From contig NC_079377.1 in assembly GCF_021018895.1 (NCBI RefSeq), forward strand, positions 18,687,501 to 18,751,500: a DNA stretch of 64,000 nucleotides. The letters run 5' to 3'. The notes beneath the pieces were generated by a model. The model ran no database searches. It was not told where the DNA came from and saw nothing but the letters and a program-made list of their open reading frames with translations. This stretch comes from Seriola aureovittata. Lineage: Eukaryota; Chordata; Actinopteri; Carangiformes; Carangidae. The stretch's first letter is position 1, and each line of letters opens with the position of its first letter. The position numbers and the translations under genes are program-made. This document shows, in pieces, positions 1 to 13,088 of this stretch.

Positions 1-161
1 GACATTTTCATGCCTTACTGTAGTATAACGTTTAATGCCTTACTATACTATGACATTTTTTGAGATTTTTATGCCTTACTATACCATGTCGTTTTTTTGA
101 ATGTTTTTATGCCTTACTATACTATGACGTCTTATTTCTGACTACAATGAACCATTTTACG

Positions 162-243
162 GCCAGCACTTTAGTAGAGTGGTTAGAACTGTAGCATCAC
201 AATAGGAGGATCATAGGTTCGAATCCAGTCTGTGAATCATTTT
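162..243 (+). repeat. tRNA-Val-like module 1 (subfamily A)
   Basis: A box TAGTAGAGTGG at 172-182, B box GGTTCGAATCC at 216-226, TTTT at 240-243. The 33-base gap between boxes is the spacing of a normal tRNA. D-arm variant AGAACTGTAGCAT. Confidence 0.85.
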
Positions 244-897
244 GTGTGGATTTTAAATTATCTCTCTATACTATGTTGTTTTAATGCCTGACTATACTAT
301 GACATTTTTTGACGTTTTTATGTCTTATTATATTATGACAGTTTTTGACGTTTTCATGCCATACTATAATATGACGTTTTTATGCCTTACTATACTATGA
401 CGTTTTTATGCCTAACTATACTATGACATTTTTTGATGTTTTCATGTCTTATTATATTATGACATTTTTATGCCTTATTATACTATGACGTTTTGAGATG
501 TTTTTATGTCTTATTATATTATGACATTTTTTGACGTTTTTATGCCTTACTAAACTATGACGTTTTCATGCCTTACTATACTATGATGTTTTTTGACATT
601 TTCATGCCTTACTGTAGTATAACGTTTAATGCCTTACTATACTATGACATTTTTTGAGATTTTTATGCCTTCCTATACTATGACGTTTTTATGTCTTTTC
701 ATATTATGACGTTTTTATGCCTTACTATTCTATAACGTTTTATGCCTTACTATACTATGACGTTTTTTGACGTTTTCATGCCTTACTATACTATGTCGTT
801 TTTTTGAATGTTTTTATGCCTTACTATACTATGTCATTTTTTTGAATGTTTTTATGCCTTACTATGACATCTTATTTCTCATTACAATTAACCGTTT

Positions 898-980
898 GCC
901 AGCATTGTAGTAGAGTGGTTAGAGCTGTTGCATCACAATAGGAGGATCATAGGTTCGAACCCAGTCTGCGGATCATTCTG
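898..980 (+). repeat. tRNA-Val-like module 2 (subfamily B)
   Basis: A box at 908-918, B box GGTTCGAACCC at 952-962. The 3' tail reads CTGCGGATCATTCTG, so the TTTT stretch of subfamily A is interrupted by C. Confidence 0.85.
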
Positions 981-1861
981 TGTGGATCTTAAATTATCTC
1001 TCTCTACTATGTTGTTTTAATGCCTGACTATACTATGACAGTTTTTGACGTTTTCATGCCTTACTATACTATGACGTTTTTATGCCTAACCATAGTATGA
1101 CGTTTTTTGACATTTTTATGCCTTATTATACTATGACGTTTTCATGCCTTACTATACTATGACATTTTTTCACGTTTTCATGCCATACTATAATATGACG
1201 TTTTTATGCCTTACTATACTATGACATTTTTTCACGTTTTCATGCCATACTATAATATGTCGTTTTTATGCCTTACTATACTATGACGTTTTTATGCCTA
1301 ACTATACTATGATGTTTTTTTATGTTTTCATGTCTTAATATATTAGGACATTTTTATGCCTTATTATACTATCACGTTTTTTGAGATTTTTATGTCTTAT
1401 TATATTATGACATTTTTTAAGTTTTTATGCCTTACTATACTATGACGTTTTTATGCCTTACCATAGTATGACGTTTTTTGACATTTTTATGCCTTATTAT
1501 ACTATGACGTTTTCATGCCTTACTATACTATGACATTTTTTCACGTTTTCATGCCATACTATAATATGACGTTTTTATGCCTTACTATACTATGACGTTT
1601 TTATGCCTAACTATACTATGACGTTTTTTGACGTTTTCATGTCTTATTATATTATGACATTTTTTGACATTTTTATGCCTTACCATACTATGACGTTTTT
1701 ATGTCTTATTATATTATGACAGTTTTTGACGTTTTTATGCCTTACTATACTATGACGTTTTTTGATGTTTTTATGTCTTATTATATTATGACAGTTTTTG
1801 ACGTTTTTATGCCTTACTATACTATGACGTGTTAGCTGTCAGTACAATTAACTGTTTTATG

Positions 1862-1943
1862 GCCAGCACTTTAGTAGAGTGGTTAGAGCTGTCACATCAC
1901 AATAGGAGGATCATAGGTTCGAATCCAGTCTGTGAATCATTTT
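1862..1943 (+). repeat. tRNA-Val-like module 3 (subfamily A)
   Basis: B box GGTTCGAATCC at 1916-1926 and TTTT at 1940-1943. D-arm variant AGAGCTGTCACAT, shared only with module 8, which lies 3,559 bp away. Confidence 0.85.
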
Positions 1944-2495
1944 GTGTGGATTTTAAATTATCTCTCTATACTATGTTGTTTTAATGCCTGACTATACTAT
2001 GACATTTTTTGACGTTTTTATGTCTTATTATATTATGACATTTTTGACGTTTTCATGCCTTACTATACTATGACGTTTTTATGCCTTACTATACTATGAC
2101 GTTTTTTGACGTTTTCATGCCATACTATAATATGACATTTTTATGCCTGACTATACTATGATGTTTTTATGCCTAACTATACTATGACGTTTTTTGATGT
2201 TTTCATGTCTTATTATATTATGACATTTTTATGCCTTATTATACTGTGACGTTTTTTGATGTTTTCATGTCTTACTATATTATGACATTTTTATGCCTGA
2301 CTATACTATGACATTTTTATGTCTTATTATATTATGACAGTTTTTGACGTTTTCATGCCTTACTATACTATGACGTTTTTATGCCTTACTATACTATGAC
2401 GTTTTTTGACGTTTTCATGCCATACTATAATATGACGTTTTTATGCCTTACTATACTATGATGTGTTAGGTGTCAGTACAATTAACTGTTTTATG

Positions 2496-2577
2496 GCCAG
2501 CACTTTAGTAGAGTGGTTAGAGCTGTTGCATCACAATAGGAGGATCATAGGTTCGAATCCAGTCTGTGAATCATTTT
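2496..2577 (+). repeat. tRNA-Val-like module 4 (subfamily A)
   Basis: B box at 2550-2560, TTTT at 2574-2577. D-arm variant AGAGCTGTTGCAT; its partner is module 9, also 3,559 bp away. Confidence 0.85.
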
Positions 2578-3230
2578 GTGTGGATTTTAAATTATCTCTC
2601 TATACTATGTTGTTTTAATGCCTGACTATACTATGACATTTTTTGACGTTTTTATGTCTTATTATATTATGACAGTTTTTGACGTTTTCATGCCATACTA
2701 TAATATGACGTTTTTATGCCTACTATACTATGACGTTTTTATGCCTAACTATACTATGACATTTTTTGATGTTTTCATGTCTTATTATATTATGACATTT
2801 TTATGCCTTATTATACTATGACGTTTTGAGATGTTTTTATGTCTTATTATATTATGACATTTTTTGACGTTTTTATGCCTTACTAAACTATGACGTTTTC
2901 ATGCCTTACTATACTATGATGTTTTTTGACATTTTCATGCCTTACTGTAGTATAACGTTTAATGCCTTACTATACTATGACATTTTTTGAGATTTTTATG
3001 CCTTCCTATACTATGACGTTTTTATGTCTTTTCATATTATGACGTTTTTATGCCTTACTATTCTATAACGTTTTATGCCTTACTATACTATGACGTTTTT
3101 TGACGTTTTCATGCCTTACTATACTATGTCGTTTTTTTGAATGTTTTTATGCCTTACTATACTATGTCATTTTTTTGAATATTTTTATGCCTTACTATGA
3201 CATCTTATTTCTCATTACAATTAACCGTTT

Positions 3231-3313
3231 GCCAGCATTGTAGTAGAGTGGTTAGAGCTGTTGCATCACAATAGGAGGATCATAGGTTCGAACCCAGTCT
3301 GTGGATCATTCTG
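3231..3313 (+). repeat. tRNA-Val-like module 5 (subfamily B)
   Basis: B box GGTTCGAACCC at 3285-3295, 3' tail CTGTGGATCATTCTG without TTTT. Start of a ~1,597 bp higher-order unit that recurs at 8,708. Confidence 0.85.
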
Positions 3314-3974
3314 TGTGGATCTTAAATTATCTCTCTCTACTATGTTGTTTTAATGCCTGACTATACTATGACAGTTTTTGACGTTTTCATGCCTTACTAT
3401 ACTATGACGTTTTTATGCCTAACCATAGTATGACGTTTTTTGACATTTTTATGCCTTATTATACTATGACGTTTTCATGCCTTACTATACTATGACATTT
3501 TTTCACGTTTTCATGCCATACTATAATATGTCGTTTTTATGCCTTACTATACTATGACGTTTTTATGCCTAACTATACTATGATGTTTTTTTATGTTTTC
3601 ATGTCTTAATATATTAGGACATTTTTATGCCTTATTATACTATCACGTTTTTTGAGATTTTTATGTCTTATTATATTATGACATTTTTTAAGTTTTTATG
3701 CCTTACTATACTATGACGTTTTTATGCCTTACCATAGTATGACGTTTTTTGACATTTTCATGTCTTAATATACTATGACGTTTTTATGCCTTATTATAAT
3801 ATGACGTTTTTATGCCTTACTATACTATGACGTTTTTTGACGTTTTTATGCCTTACTATATTATGACGTTTTTTGACATTTTTATGCCTTACTATACCAT
3901 GTCGTTTTTTTGAATGTTTTTATGCTTTACTATAATATGACGTCTTATTTCTGACTACAATGAACCATTTTACG

Positions 3975-4056
3975 GCCAGCACTTTAGTAGAGTGGTTAGA
4001 ACTGTCGCATCACAATAGGAGGATCATAGGTTCGAATCCAGTCTGTGAATCATTTT
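3975..4056 (+). repeat. tRNA-Val-like module 6 (subfamily A)
   Basis: B box at 4029-4039, TTTT present. D-arm variant AGAACTGTCGCAT, shared with modules 15 and 17. Confidence 0.85.
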
Positions 4057-4827
4057 GTGTGGATTTTAAATTATCTCTCTATACTATGTTGTTTTAATGC
4101 CTGACTATACTATGACATTTTTTGACGTTTTTATGTCTTATTATATTATGACAGTTTTTGACGTTTTCATGCCTTACTATGACGTTTTTATGCCTTACTA
4201 TACTATGACATTTTTATGCCTTACTATACTATGACGTTTTTTGACGTTTTCATGCCATACTATAATATGACGTTTTTATGCCTTACTATACTATGACGTT
4301 TTTATGCCTAACTATACTATGACATTTTTTGATGTTTTCATGTCTTATTATATTATGACAGTTTTTGACGTTTTCATGCCTTACTATACTATGACATTTT
4401 TATGCCTTATTATACTATGACGTTTTGAGATGTTTTTATGTCTTATTATATTATGACATTTTTTGACGTTTTTATGCCTTACTAAACTATGACGTTTTCA
4501 TGCCTTACTATACTATGATGTTTTTTGACATTTTCATGCCTTACTGTAGTATAACGTTTAATGCCTTACTATACTGACATTTTTTGAGATTTTTATGCCT
4601 TCCTATACTATGACGTTTTTATGTCTTTTCATATTATGACGTTTTTATGCCTTACTATTCTATAACGTTTTATGCCTTACTATACTATGACGTTTTTTGA
4701 CGTTTTCATGCCTTACTATACTATGTCGTTTTTTTGAATGTTTTTATGCCTTACTATACTATGTCATTTTTTTGAATGTTTTTATGCCTTACTATGACAT
4801 CTTATTTCTCATTACAATTAACCGTTT

Positions 4828-4910
4828 GCCAGCATTGTAGTAGAGTGGTTAGAGCTGTTGCATCACAATAGGAGGATCATAGGTTCGAACCCAGTCTGCG
4901 GATCATTCTG
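4828..4910 (+). repeat. tRNA-Val-like module 7 (subfamily B)
   Basis: B box GGTTCGAACCC at 4882-4892, CTGCGG tail, no TTTT. Confidence 0.85.
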
Positions 4911-5420
4911 TGTGGATCTTAAATTATCTCTCTCTACTATGTTGTTTTAATGCCTGACTATACTATGACAGTTTTTGACGTTTTCATGCCTTACTATACT
5001 ATGACGTTTTTATGCCTAACCATAGTATGACGTTTTTTGACATTTTTATGCCTTATTATACTATGACGTTTTCATGCCTTACTATACTATGACATTTTTT
5101 CACGTTTTCATGCCATACTATAATATGACGTTTTTATGCCTTACTATACTATGACGTTTTTATGCCTAACTATACTATGACGTTTTTTGACGTTTTCATG
5201 TCTTATTATATTATGACATTTTTTGACATTTTTATGCCTTACCATACTATGACGTTTTTATGTCTTATTATATTATGACAGTTTTTGACGTTTTTATGCC
5301 TTACTATACTATGACGTTTTTTGATGTTTTTATGTCTTATTATATCATGACAGTTTTTGACGTTTTTATGCCTTACTATACTATGACGTGTTAGCTGTCA
5401 GTACAATTAACTGTTTTATG

Positions 5421-5502
5421 GCCAGCACTTTAGTAGAGTGGTTAGAGCTGTCACATCACAATAGGAGGATCATAGGTTCGAATCCAGTCTGTGAATCATT
5501 TT
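5421..5502 (+). repeat. tRNA-Val-like module 8 (subfamily A)
   Basis: B box at 5475-5485, TTTT present. Near-identical to module 3, including its flanks. Confidence 0.85.
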
Positions 5503-6054
5503 GTGTGGATTTTAAATTATCTCTCTATACTATGTTGTTTTAATGCCTGACTATACTATGACATTTTTTGACGTTTTTATGTCTTATTATATTATGACAT
5601 TTTTGACGTTTTCATGCCTTACTATACTATGACGTTTTTATGCCTTACTATACTATGACGTTTTTTGACGTTTTCATGCCATACTATAATATGACATTTT
5701 TATGCCTGACTATACTATGATGTTTTTATGCCTAACTATACTATGACGTTTTTTGATGTTTTCATGTCTTATTATATTATGACATTTTTATGCCTTATTA
5801 TACTGTGACGTTTTTTGATGTTTTCATGTCTTACTATATTATGACATTTTTATGCCTGACTATACTATGACATTTTTATGTCTTATTATATTATGACAGT
5901 TTTTGACGTTTTCATGCCTTACTATACTATGACGTTTTTATGCCTTACTATACTATGACGTTTTTTGACGTTTTCATGCCATACTATAATATGACGTTTT
6001 TATGCCTTACTATACTATGATGTGTTAGGTGTCAGTACAATTAACTGTTTTATG

Positions 6055-6136
6055 GCCAGCACTTTAGTAGAGTGGTTAGAGCTGTTGCATCACAATAGGA
6101 GGATCATAGGTTCGAATCCAGTCTGTGAATCATTTT
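6055..6136 (+). repeat. tRNA-Val-like module 9 (subfamily A)
   Basis: B box at 6109-6119, TTTT present. Near-identical to module 4 and its flanks. Confidence 0.85.
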
Positions 6137-6413
6137 GTGTGGATTTTAAATTATCTCTCTATACTATGTTGTTTTAATGCCTGACTATACTATGACATTT
6201 TTTGACGTTTTTATGTCTTACTATACTATGACGTTTTTATGCCTTACTATACTGACGTTTTTTAACGTTTTCATGCGATACTATAATATGACGTTTTTAT
6301 GCCTTACTATACTATGACATTTTTATACCTAACTATACTATGACACTCTTTGAGATTTTTATGCCTTACTATACTATGACGTATTATTTGTGACTACAAT
6401 GAACCATTTTCCG

Positions 6414-6495
6414 GCCAGCACTTTAGTAGAGTGGTTAGAACTGTAGCATCACACTAGGAGGATCATAGGTTCGAATCCAGTCTGTGAGTCATTTT
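6414..6495 (+). repeat. tRNA-Val-like module 10 (subfamily A)
   Basis: B box at 6478-6488 lies ten bases further along than the strict +54 rule only because the preceding block is counted from CCGGCCAGC; A-to-B spacing is unchanged within reading error. It carries CACACTAGG instead of CACAATAGG and GTGAGTCATTTT in the tail. Only 359 bp after module 9, the shortest spacing. Confidence 0.8.
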
Positions 6496-7038
6496 GTGTG
6501 GATTTTAAATTATCTCTCTATACTATGTTGTTTTAATGCCTGACTATACTATGACAGTTTTTGACGTTTTCATGCCTTACTATACTATGACGTTTTTATG
6601 CCTAACCATAGTATGACGTTTTTTGACATTTTTATGCCTTATTATATTATGACAGTTTTTGACGTTTTCATGCCTTACTATGACGTTTTTATGCCTAACT
6701 ATACTATGACGTTTTTTGATGTTTTCATGTCTTATTATATTATGACATTTTTATGCCTTATTATACTGTGACGTTTTTTGATGTTTTTATGTCTTATTAT
6801 ATTATGACATTTTTTGACATTTTTATGCCTTACTATACTATGACGTTTTCATGCCTTACTATACTATGATGTTTTTTGACATTTTCATGCCTTACTGTAG
6901 TATAACGTTTAATGCCTTACTATACTATGACATTTTTTGAGATTTTTATGCCTTACTATACCATGTTGTTTTTTTGAATGTTTTTATGCCTTACTATACT
7001 ATGACGTCTTATTTCTGACTACAATGAACCATTTTACG

Positions 7039-7120
7039 GCCAGCACTTTAGTAGAGTGGTTAGAACTGTAGCATCACAATAGGAGGATCATAAGTTCGAA
7101 TCCAGTCTGTGAATCATTTT
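7039..7120 (+). repeat. tRNA-Val-like module 11 (subfamily A, B box mutated)
   Basis: The first G of the B box is changed to A (AGTTCGAATCC, 7093-7103). It is the only subfamily A copy seen with a damaged B box. TTTT present. Confidence 0.85.
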
Positions 7121-7599
7121 GTGTGGATTTTAAATTATCTCTCTATACTATGTTGTTTTAATGCCTGACTATACTATGACATTTTTTGACGTTTTTATGT
7201 CTTATTATATTATGACAGTTTTTGACGTTTTCATGCCATACTGTAATATGACGTTTTTATGCCTTACTATACTATGACGTTTTTATGCCTAACTATACTA
7301 TGACGTTTTGAGATGTTTTTATGTCTTATTATATTATGACATTTTTTGACATTTTTATGCCTTACTATACTATGACGTTTTCATGCCTTACTATACTATG
7401 ATGTTTTTTGACATTTTCATGCCTTACTGTAGTATAACGTTTAATGCCTTACTATACTATGACATTTTTTGAGATTTTTATGCCTTCCTATACTATGTCG
7501 TTTTTTTGAATGTTTTTATGCCTTACTATACTATGTCATTTTTTTGAATGTTTTTATGCCTTACTATGACATCTTATTTCTCATTACAATTAACCGTTT

Positions 7600-7682
7600 G
7601 CCAGCATTGTAGTAGAGTGGTTAGAGCTGTTGCATCACAATAGGAGGATCATAGGTTCGAACCCAGTCTGTGGATCATTCTG
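7600..7682 (+). repeat. tRNA-Val-like module 12 (subfamily B)
   Basis: B box GGTTCGAACCC at 7654-7664, CTGTGG tail, no TTTT. Confidence 0.85.
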
Positions 7683-7997
7683 TGTGGATCTTAAATTATC
7701 TCTCTCTACTATGTTGTTTTAATGCCTGACTATACTATGACGTTTTTATGCCTAACCATAGTATGACATTTTTTGACATTTTTATGCCTTACTATACTAT
7801 GACTTTTTCATGCCTTACTATACTATGATGTTTTTTGACATTTTCATGCCTTACTGTAGTATAACGTTTAATGCCTTACTATACTATGACATTTTTTGAG
7901 ATTTTTATGCCTTACTATACCATGTCGTTTTTTTGAATGTTTTTATGCCTTACTATACTATGACGTCTTATTTCTGACTACAATGAACCATTTTACG

Positions 7998-8079
7998 GCC
8001 AGCACTTTAGTAGAGTGGTTAGAACTGTAGCATCACAATAGGAGGATCATAGGTTCGAATCCAGTCTGTGAATCATTTT
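7998..8079 (+). repeat. tRNA-Val-like module 13 (subfamily A)
   Basis: B box at 8052-8062, TTTT present, D-arm variant AGAACTGTAGCAT as in module 1. Confidence 0.85.
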
Positions 8080-8707
8080 GTGTGGATTTTAAATTATCTC
8101 TCTATACTATGTTGTTTTAATGCCTGACTATACTATGACATTTTTTGACGTTTTTATGTCTTATTATATTATGACAGTTTTTGACGTTTTCATGCCATAC
8201 TATAATATGACGTTTTTATGCCTTACTATACTATGACATTTTTTGATGTTTTCATGTCTTATTATATTATGACATTTTTATGCCTTATTATACTATGACG
8301 TTTTGAGATGTTTTTATGTCTTATTATATTATGACATTTTTTGACGTTTTTATGCCTTACTAAACTATGACGTTTTCATGCCTTACTATACTATGATGTT
8401 TTTTGACATTTTCATGCCTTACTGTAGTATAACGTTTAATGCCTTACTATACTATGACATTTTTTGAGATTTTTATGCCTTCCTATACTATGACGTTTTT
8501 ATGTCTTTTCATATTATGACGTTTTTATGCCTTACTATTCTATAACGTTTTATGCCTTACTATACTATGACGTTTTTTGACGTTTTCATGCCTTACTATA
8601 CTATGTCGTTTTTTTGAATGTTTTTATGCCTTACTATACTATGTCATTTTTTTGAATGTTTTTATGCCTTACTATGACATCTTATTTCTCATTACAATTA
8701 ACCGTTT

Positions 8708-8790
8708 GCCAGCATTGTAGTAGAGTGGTTAGAGCTGTTGCATCACAATAGGAGGATCATAGGTTCGAACCCAGTCTGTGGATCATTCTG
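8708..8790 (+). repeat. tRNA-Val-like module 14 (subfamily B)
   Basis: B box GGTTCGAACCC at 8762-8772, CTGTGG tail. It lies 5,477 bp after its near-identical partner, module 5. Confidence 0.85.
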
Positions 8791-9451
8791 TGTGGATCTT
8801 AAATTATCTCTCTCTACTATGTTGTTTTAATGCCTGACTATACTATGACAGTTTTTGACGTTTTCATGCCTTACTATACTATGACGTTTTTATGCCTAAC
8901 CATAGTATGACGTTTTTTGACATTTTTATGCCTTATTATACTATGACGTTTTCATGCCTTACTATACTATGACATTTTTTCACGTTTTCATGCCATACTA
9001 TAATATGTCGTTTTTATGCCTTACTATACTATGACGTTTTTATGCCTAACTATACTATGATGTTTTTTTATGTTTTCATGTCTTAATATATTAGGACATT
9101 TTTATGCCTTATTATACTATCACGTTTTTTGAGATTTTTATGTCTTATTATATTATGACATTTTTTAAGTTTTTATGCCTTACTATACTATGACGTTTTT
9201 ATGCCTTACCATAGTATGACGTTTTTTGACATTTTCATGTCTTAATATACTATGACGTTTTTATGCCTTATTATAATATGACGTTTTTATGCCTTACTAT
9301 ACTATGACGTTTTTTGACGTTTTTATGCCTTACTATATTATGACGTTTTTTGACATTTTTATACCTTACTATACCATGTCGTTTTTTTGAATGTTTTTAT
9401 GCTTTACTATAATATGACGTCTTATTTCTGACTACAATGAACCATTTTACG

Positions 9452-9533
9452 GCCAGCACTTTAGTAGAGTGGTTAGAACTGTCGCATCACAATAGGAGGA
9501 TCATAGGTTCGAATCCAGTCTGTGAATCATTTT
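9452..9533 (+). repeat. tRNA-Val-like module 15 (subfamily A)
   Basis: B box at 9506-9516, TTTT present, AGAACTGTCGCAT variant. It is 744 bp after module 14, the same spacing as modules 5 to 6. Confidence 0.85.
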
Positions 9534-10305
9534 GTGTGGATTTTAAATTATCTCTCTATACTATGTTGTTTTAATGCCTGACTATACTATGACATTTTTT
9601 GACGTTTTTATGTCTTATTATATTATGACAGTTTTTGACGTTTTCATGCCTTACTATGACGTTTTTATGCCTTACTATACTATGACATTTTTATGCCTTA
9701 CTATACTATGACGTTTTTTGACGTTTTCATGCCATACTATAATATGACGTTTTTATGCCTTACTATACTATGACGTTTTTATGCCTAACTATACTATGAC
9801 ATTTTTTGATGTTTTCATGTCTTATTATATTATGACAGTTTTTGACGTTTTCATGCCTTACTATACTATGACATTTTTATGCCTTATTATACTATGACGT
9901 TTTGAGATGTTTTTATGTCTTATTATATTATGACATTTTTTGACGTTTTTATGCCTTACTAAACTATGACGTTTTCATGCCTTACTATACTATGATGTTT
10001 TTTGACATTTTCATGCCTTACTGTAGTATAACGTTTAATGCCTTACTATACTATGACATTTTTTGAGATTTTATGCCTTCCTATACTATGACGTTTTTAT
10101 GTCTTTTCATATTATGACGTTTTTATGCCTTACTATTCTATAACGTTTTATGCCTTACTATACTATGACGTTTTTTGACGTTTTCATGCCTTACTATACT
10201 ATGTCGTTTTTTTGAATGTTTTTATGCCTTACTATACTATGTCATTTTTTTGAATGTTTTTATGCCTTACTATGACATCTTATTTCTCATTACAATTAAC
10301 CGTTT

Positions 10306-10388
10306 GCCAGCATTGTAGTAGAGTGGTTAGAGCTGTTGCATCACAATAGGAGGATCATAGGTTCGAACCCAGTCTGCGGATCATTCTG
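10306..10388 (+). repeat. tRNA-Val-like module 16 (subfamily B)
   Basis: B box GGTTCGAACCC at 10360-10370, CTGCGG tail, no TTTT. Confidence 0.85.
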
Positions 10389-11049
10389 TGTGGATCTTAA
10401 ATTATCTCTCTCTACTATGTTGTTTTAATGCCTGACTATACTATGACAGTTTTTGACGTTTTCATGCCTTACTATACTATGACGTTTTTATGCCTAACCA
10501 TAGTATGACGTTTTTTGACATTTTTATGCCTTATTATACTATGACGTTTTCATGCCTTACTATACTATGACATTTTTTCACGTTTTCATGCCATACTATA
10601 ATATGACGTTTTTATGCCTTACTATACTATGACGTTTTTATGCCTAACTATACTATGACGTTTTTTTATGTTTTCATGTCTTAATATATTAGGACATTTT
10701 TATGCCTTATTATACTATCACGTTTTTTGAGATTTTTATGTCTTATTATATTATGACATTTTTTAAGTTTTTATGCCTTACTATACTATGACGTTTTTAT
10801 GCCTTACCATAGTATGACGTTTTTTGACATTTTCATGTCTTAATATACTATGACGTTTTTATGCCTTATTATAATATGACGTTTTTATGCCTTACTATAC
10901 TATGACGTTTTTTGACGTTTTTATGCCTTACTATATTATGACGTTTTTTGACATTTTTATACCTTACTATACCATGTCGTTTTTTTGAATGTTTTTATGC
11001 TTTACTATAATATGACGTCTTATTTCTGACTACAATGAACCATTTTACG

Positions 11050-11131
11050 GCCAGCACTTTAGTAGAGTGGTTAGAACTGTCGCATCACAATAGGAGGATC
11101 ATAGGTTCGAATCCAGTCTGTGAATCATTTT
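11050..11131 (+). repeat. tRNA-Val-like module 17 (subfamily A)
   Basis: B box at 11104-11114, TTTT present, AGAACTGTCGCAT variant. It is 744 bp after module 16. Confidence 0.85.
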
Positions 11132-11901
11132 GTGTGGATTTTAAATTATCTCTCTATACTATGTTGTTTTAATGCCTGACTATACTATGACATTTTTTGA
11201 CGTTTTTATGTCTTATTATATTATGACAGTTTTTGACGTTTTCATGCCTTACTATGACGTTTTTATGCCTTACTATACTATGACATTTTTATGCCTTACT
11301 ATACTATGACGTTTTTTGACGTTTTCATGCCATACTATAATATGACGTTTTTATGCCTTACTATACTATGACGTTTTTATGCCTAACTATACTATGACAT
11401 TTTTTGATGTTTTCATGTCTTATTATATTATGACAGTTTTTGACGTTTTCATGCCTTACTATACTATGACATTTTTATGCCTTATTATACTATGACGTTT
11501 TGAGATGTTTTTATGTCTTATTATATTATGACATTTTTTGACGTTTTTATGCCTTACTAAACTATGACGTTTTCATGCCTTACTATACTATGATGTTTTT
11601 TGACATTTTCATGCCTTACTGTAGTATAACGTTTAATGCCTTACTATACTGACATTTTTTGAGATTTTATGCCTTCCTATACTATGACGTTTTTATGTCT
11701 TTTCATATTATGACGTTTTTATGCCTTACTATTCTATAACGTTTTATGCCTTACTATACTATGACGTTTTTTGACGTTTTCATGCCTTACTATACTATGT
11801 CGTTTTTTTGAATGTTTTTATGCCTTACTATACTATGTCATTTTTTTGAATGTTTTTATGCCTTACTATGACATCTTATTTCTCATTACAATTAACCGTT
11901 T

Positions 11902-11984
11902 GCCAGCATTGTAGTAGAGTGGTTAGAGCTGTTGCATCACAATAGGAGGATCATAGGTTCGAACCCAGTCTGCGGATCATTCTG
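11902..11984 (+). repeat. tRNA-Val-like module 18 (subfamily B)
   Basis: B box GGTTCGAACCC at 11956-11966, CTGCGG tail, no TTTT. It is 852 bp after module 17. Confidence 0.85.
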
Positions 11985-13005
11985 TGTGGATCTTAAATTA
12001 TCTCTCTCTACTATGTTGTTTTAATGCCTGACTATACTATGACAGTTTTTGACGTTTTCATGCCTTACTATACTATGACTTTTTTTGACGTTTTTATGCC
12101 TAACCATAGTATGACGTTTTTTGACATTTTTATGCCTTATTATACTATGACGTTTTCATGCCTTACTATACTATGACATTTTTTCACGTTTTCATGCCAT
12201 ACTATAATATGACGTTTTTATGCCTTACTATACTATGACGTTTTTATGCCTAACTATACTATGACGTTTTTTTATGTTTTCATGTCTTAATATATTAGGA
12301 CATTTTTATGCCTTATTATACTATCACGTTTTTTGAGATTTTTATGTCTTATTATATTATGACATTTTCTAAGTTTTTATGCCTTACTATACTATGACGT
12401 TTTTATGCCTTACCATAGTATGACGTTTTTTGACATTTTCATGCCTTAATATACTATGACGTTTTTATGCCTTATTATAATATGACGTTTTTATGCCTTA
12501 CTATACTATGACGTTTTTTGACGTTTTTATGCCTTACTATATTATGACGTTTTTTGACATTTTTATACCTTACTATACTATGACGTTTTTTGACGTTTTC
12601 ATGCCTTACTATAATATGACGTTTTTATGCCTTACTATATTATGACGTTTTTTGACATTTTTATACCTTACTATACTATGACGTTTTTTGATGTTTTCAT
12701 GCCTTACTATACTATGACTTTTTTTGACATTTTCATGCCTTACTATGACTTTAAATGTTATGTCTTATTATATTATGGCATTTTTTGAGATTTTATGCCT
12801 TACTATACTATGACGTTTTTTGACGTTTTCATGCCTTACTATACTATGACTTTTTTATGTCTTATTATATTATGACATTTTTTGACATTTTTATACCTTA
12901 CTATACTATGACGTTTTTTGACATTTTTATGTCTTACTATTCTATAACGTTTTATGCCTTACTATACTATGACGTCTTATCTGTCACTACAATGAACCAT
13001 TATAT

Positions 13006-13088
13006 GACCAGCACTGTAGTAGAGTTGTTAGAGCTGTTCTATCACAATAGGAGGATCATAGGTTCGAACCCAGTCTGTGGATCATTCT
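13006..13088 (+). repeat. tRNA-Val-like module 19 (subfamily B, divergent)
   Basis: Last copy at the decaying array edge. The A box is changed (TAGTAGAGTTG), the anticodon-arm region reads GTTCTATCAC, and the cassette start has TATATGACCAGC. B box GGTTCGAACCC at 13061-13071 is intact. Confidence 0.8.

Noticed and set aside
2618..2821. Open frame in the satellite, and a second at 12,857-13,129
   Set aside because: The predicted peptides are translations of the monomer (YYTMTFFDVFM-type repeats). They have no start context or conservation signal and recur only because of the array.
162..13088. Calling the 19 modules functional tRNA genes
   Set aside because: The A and B boxes are excellent, but the acceptor stem and anticodon stem do not pair and the T stem has a mismatch, so a cloverleaf cannot form.
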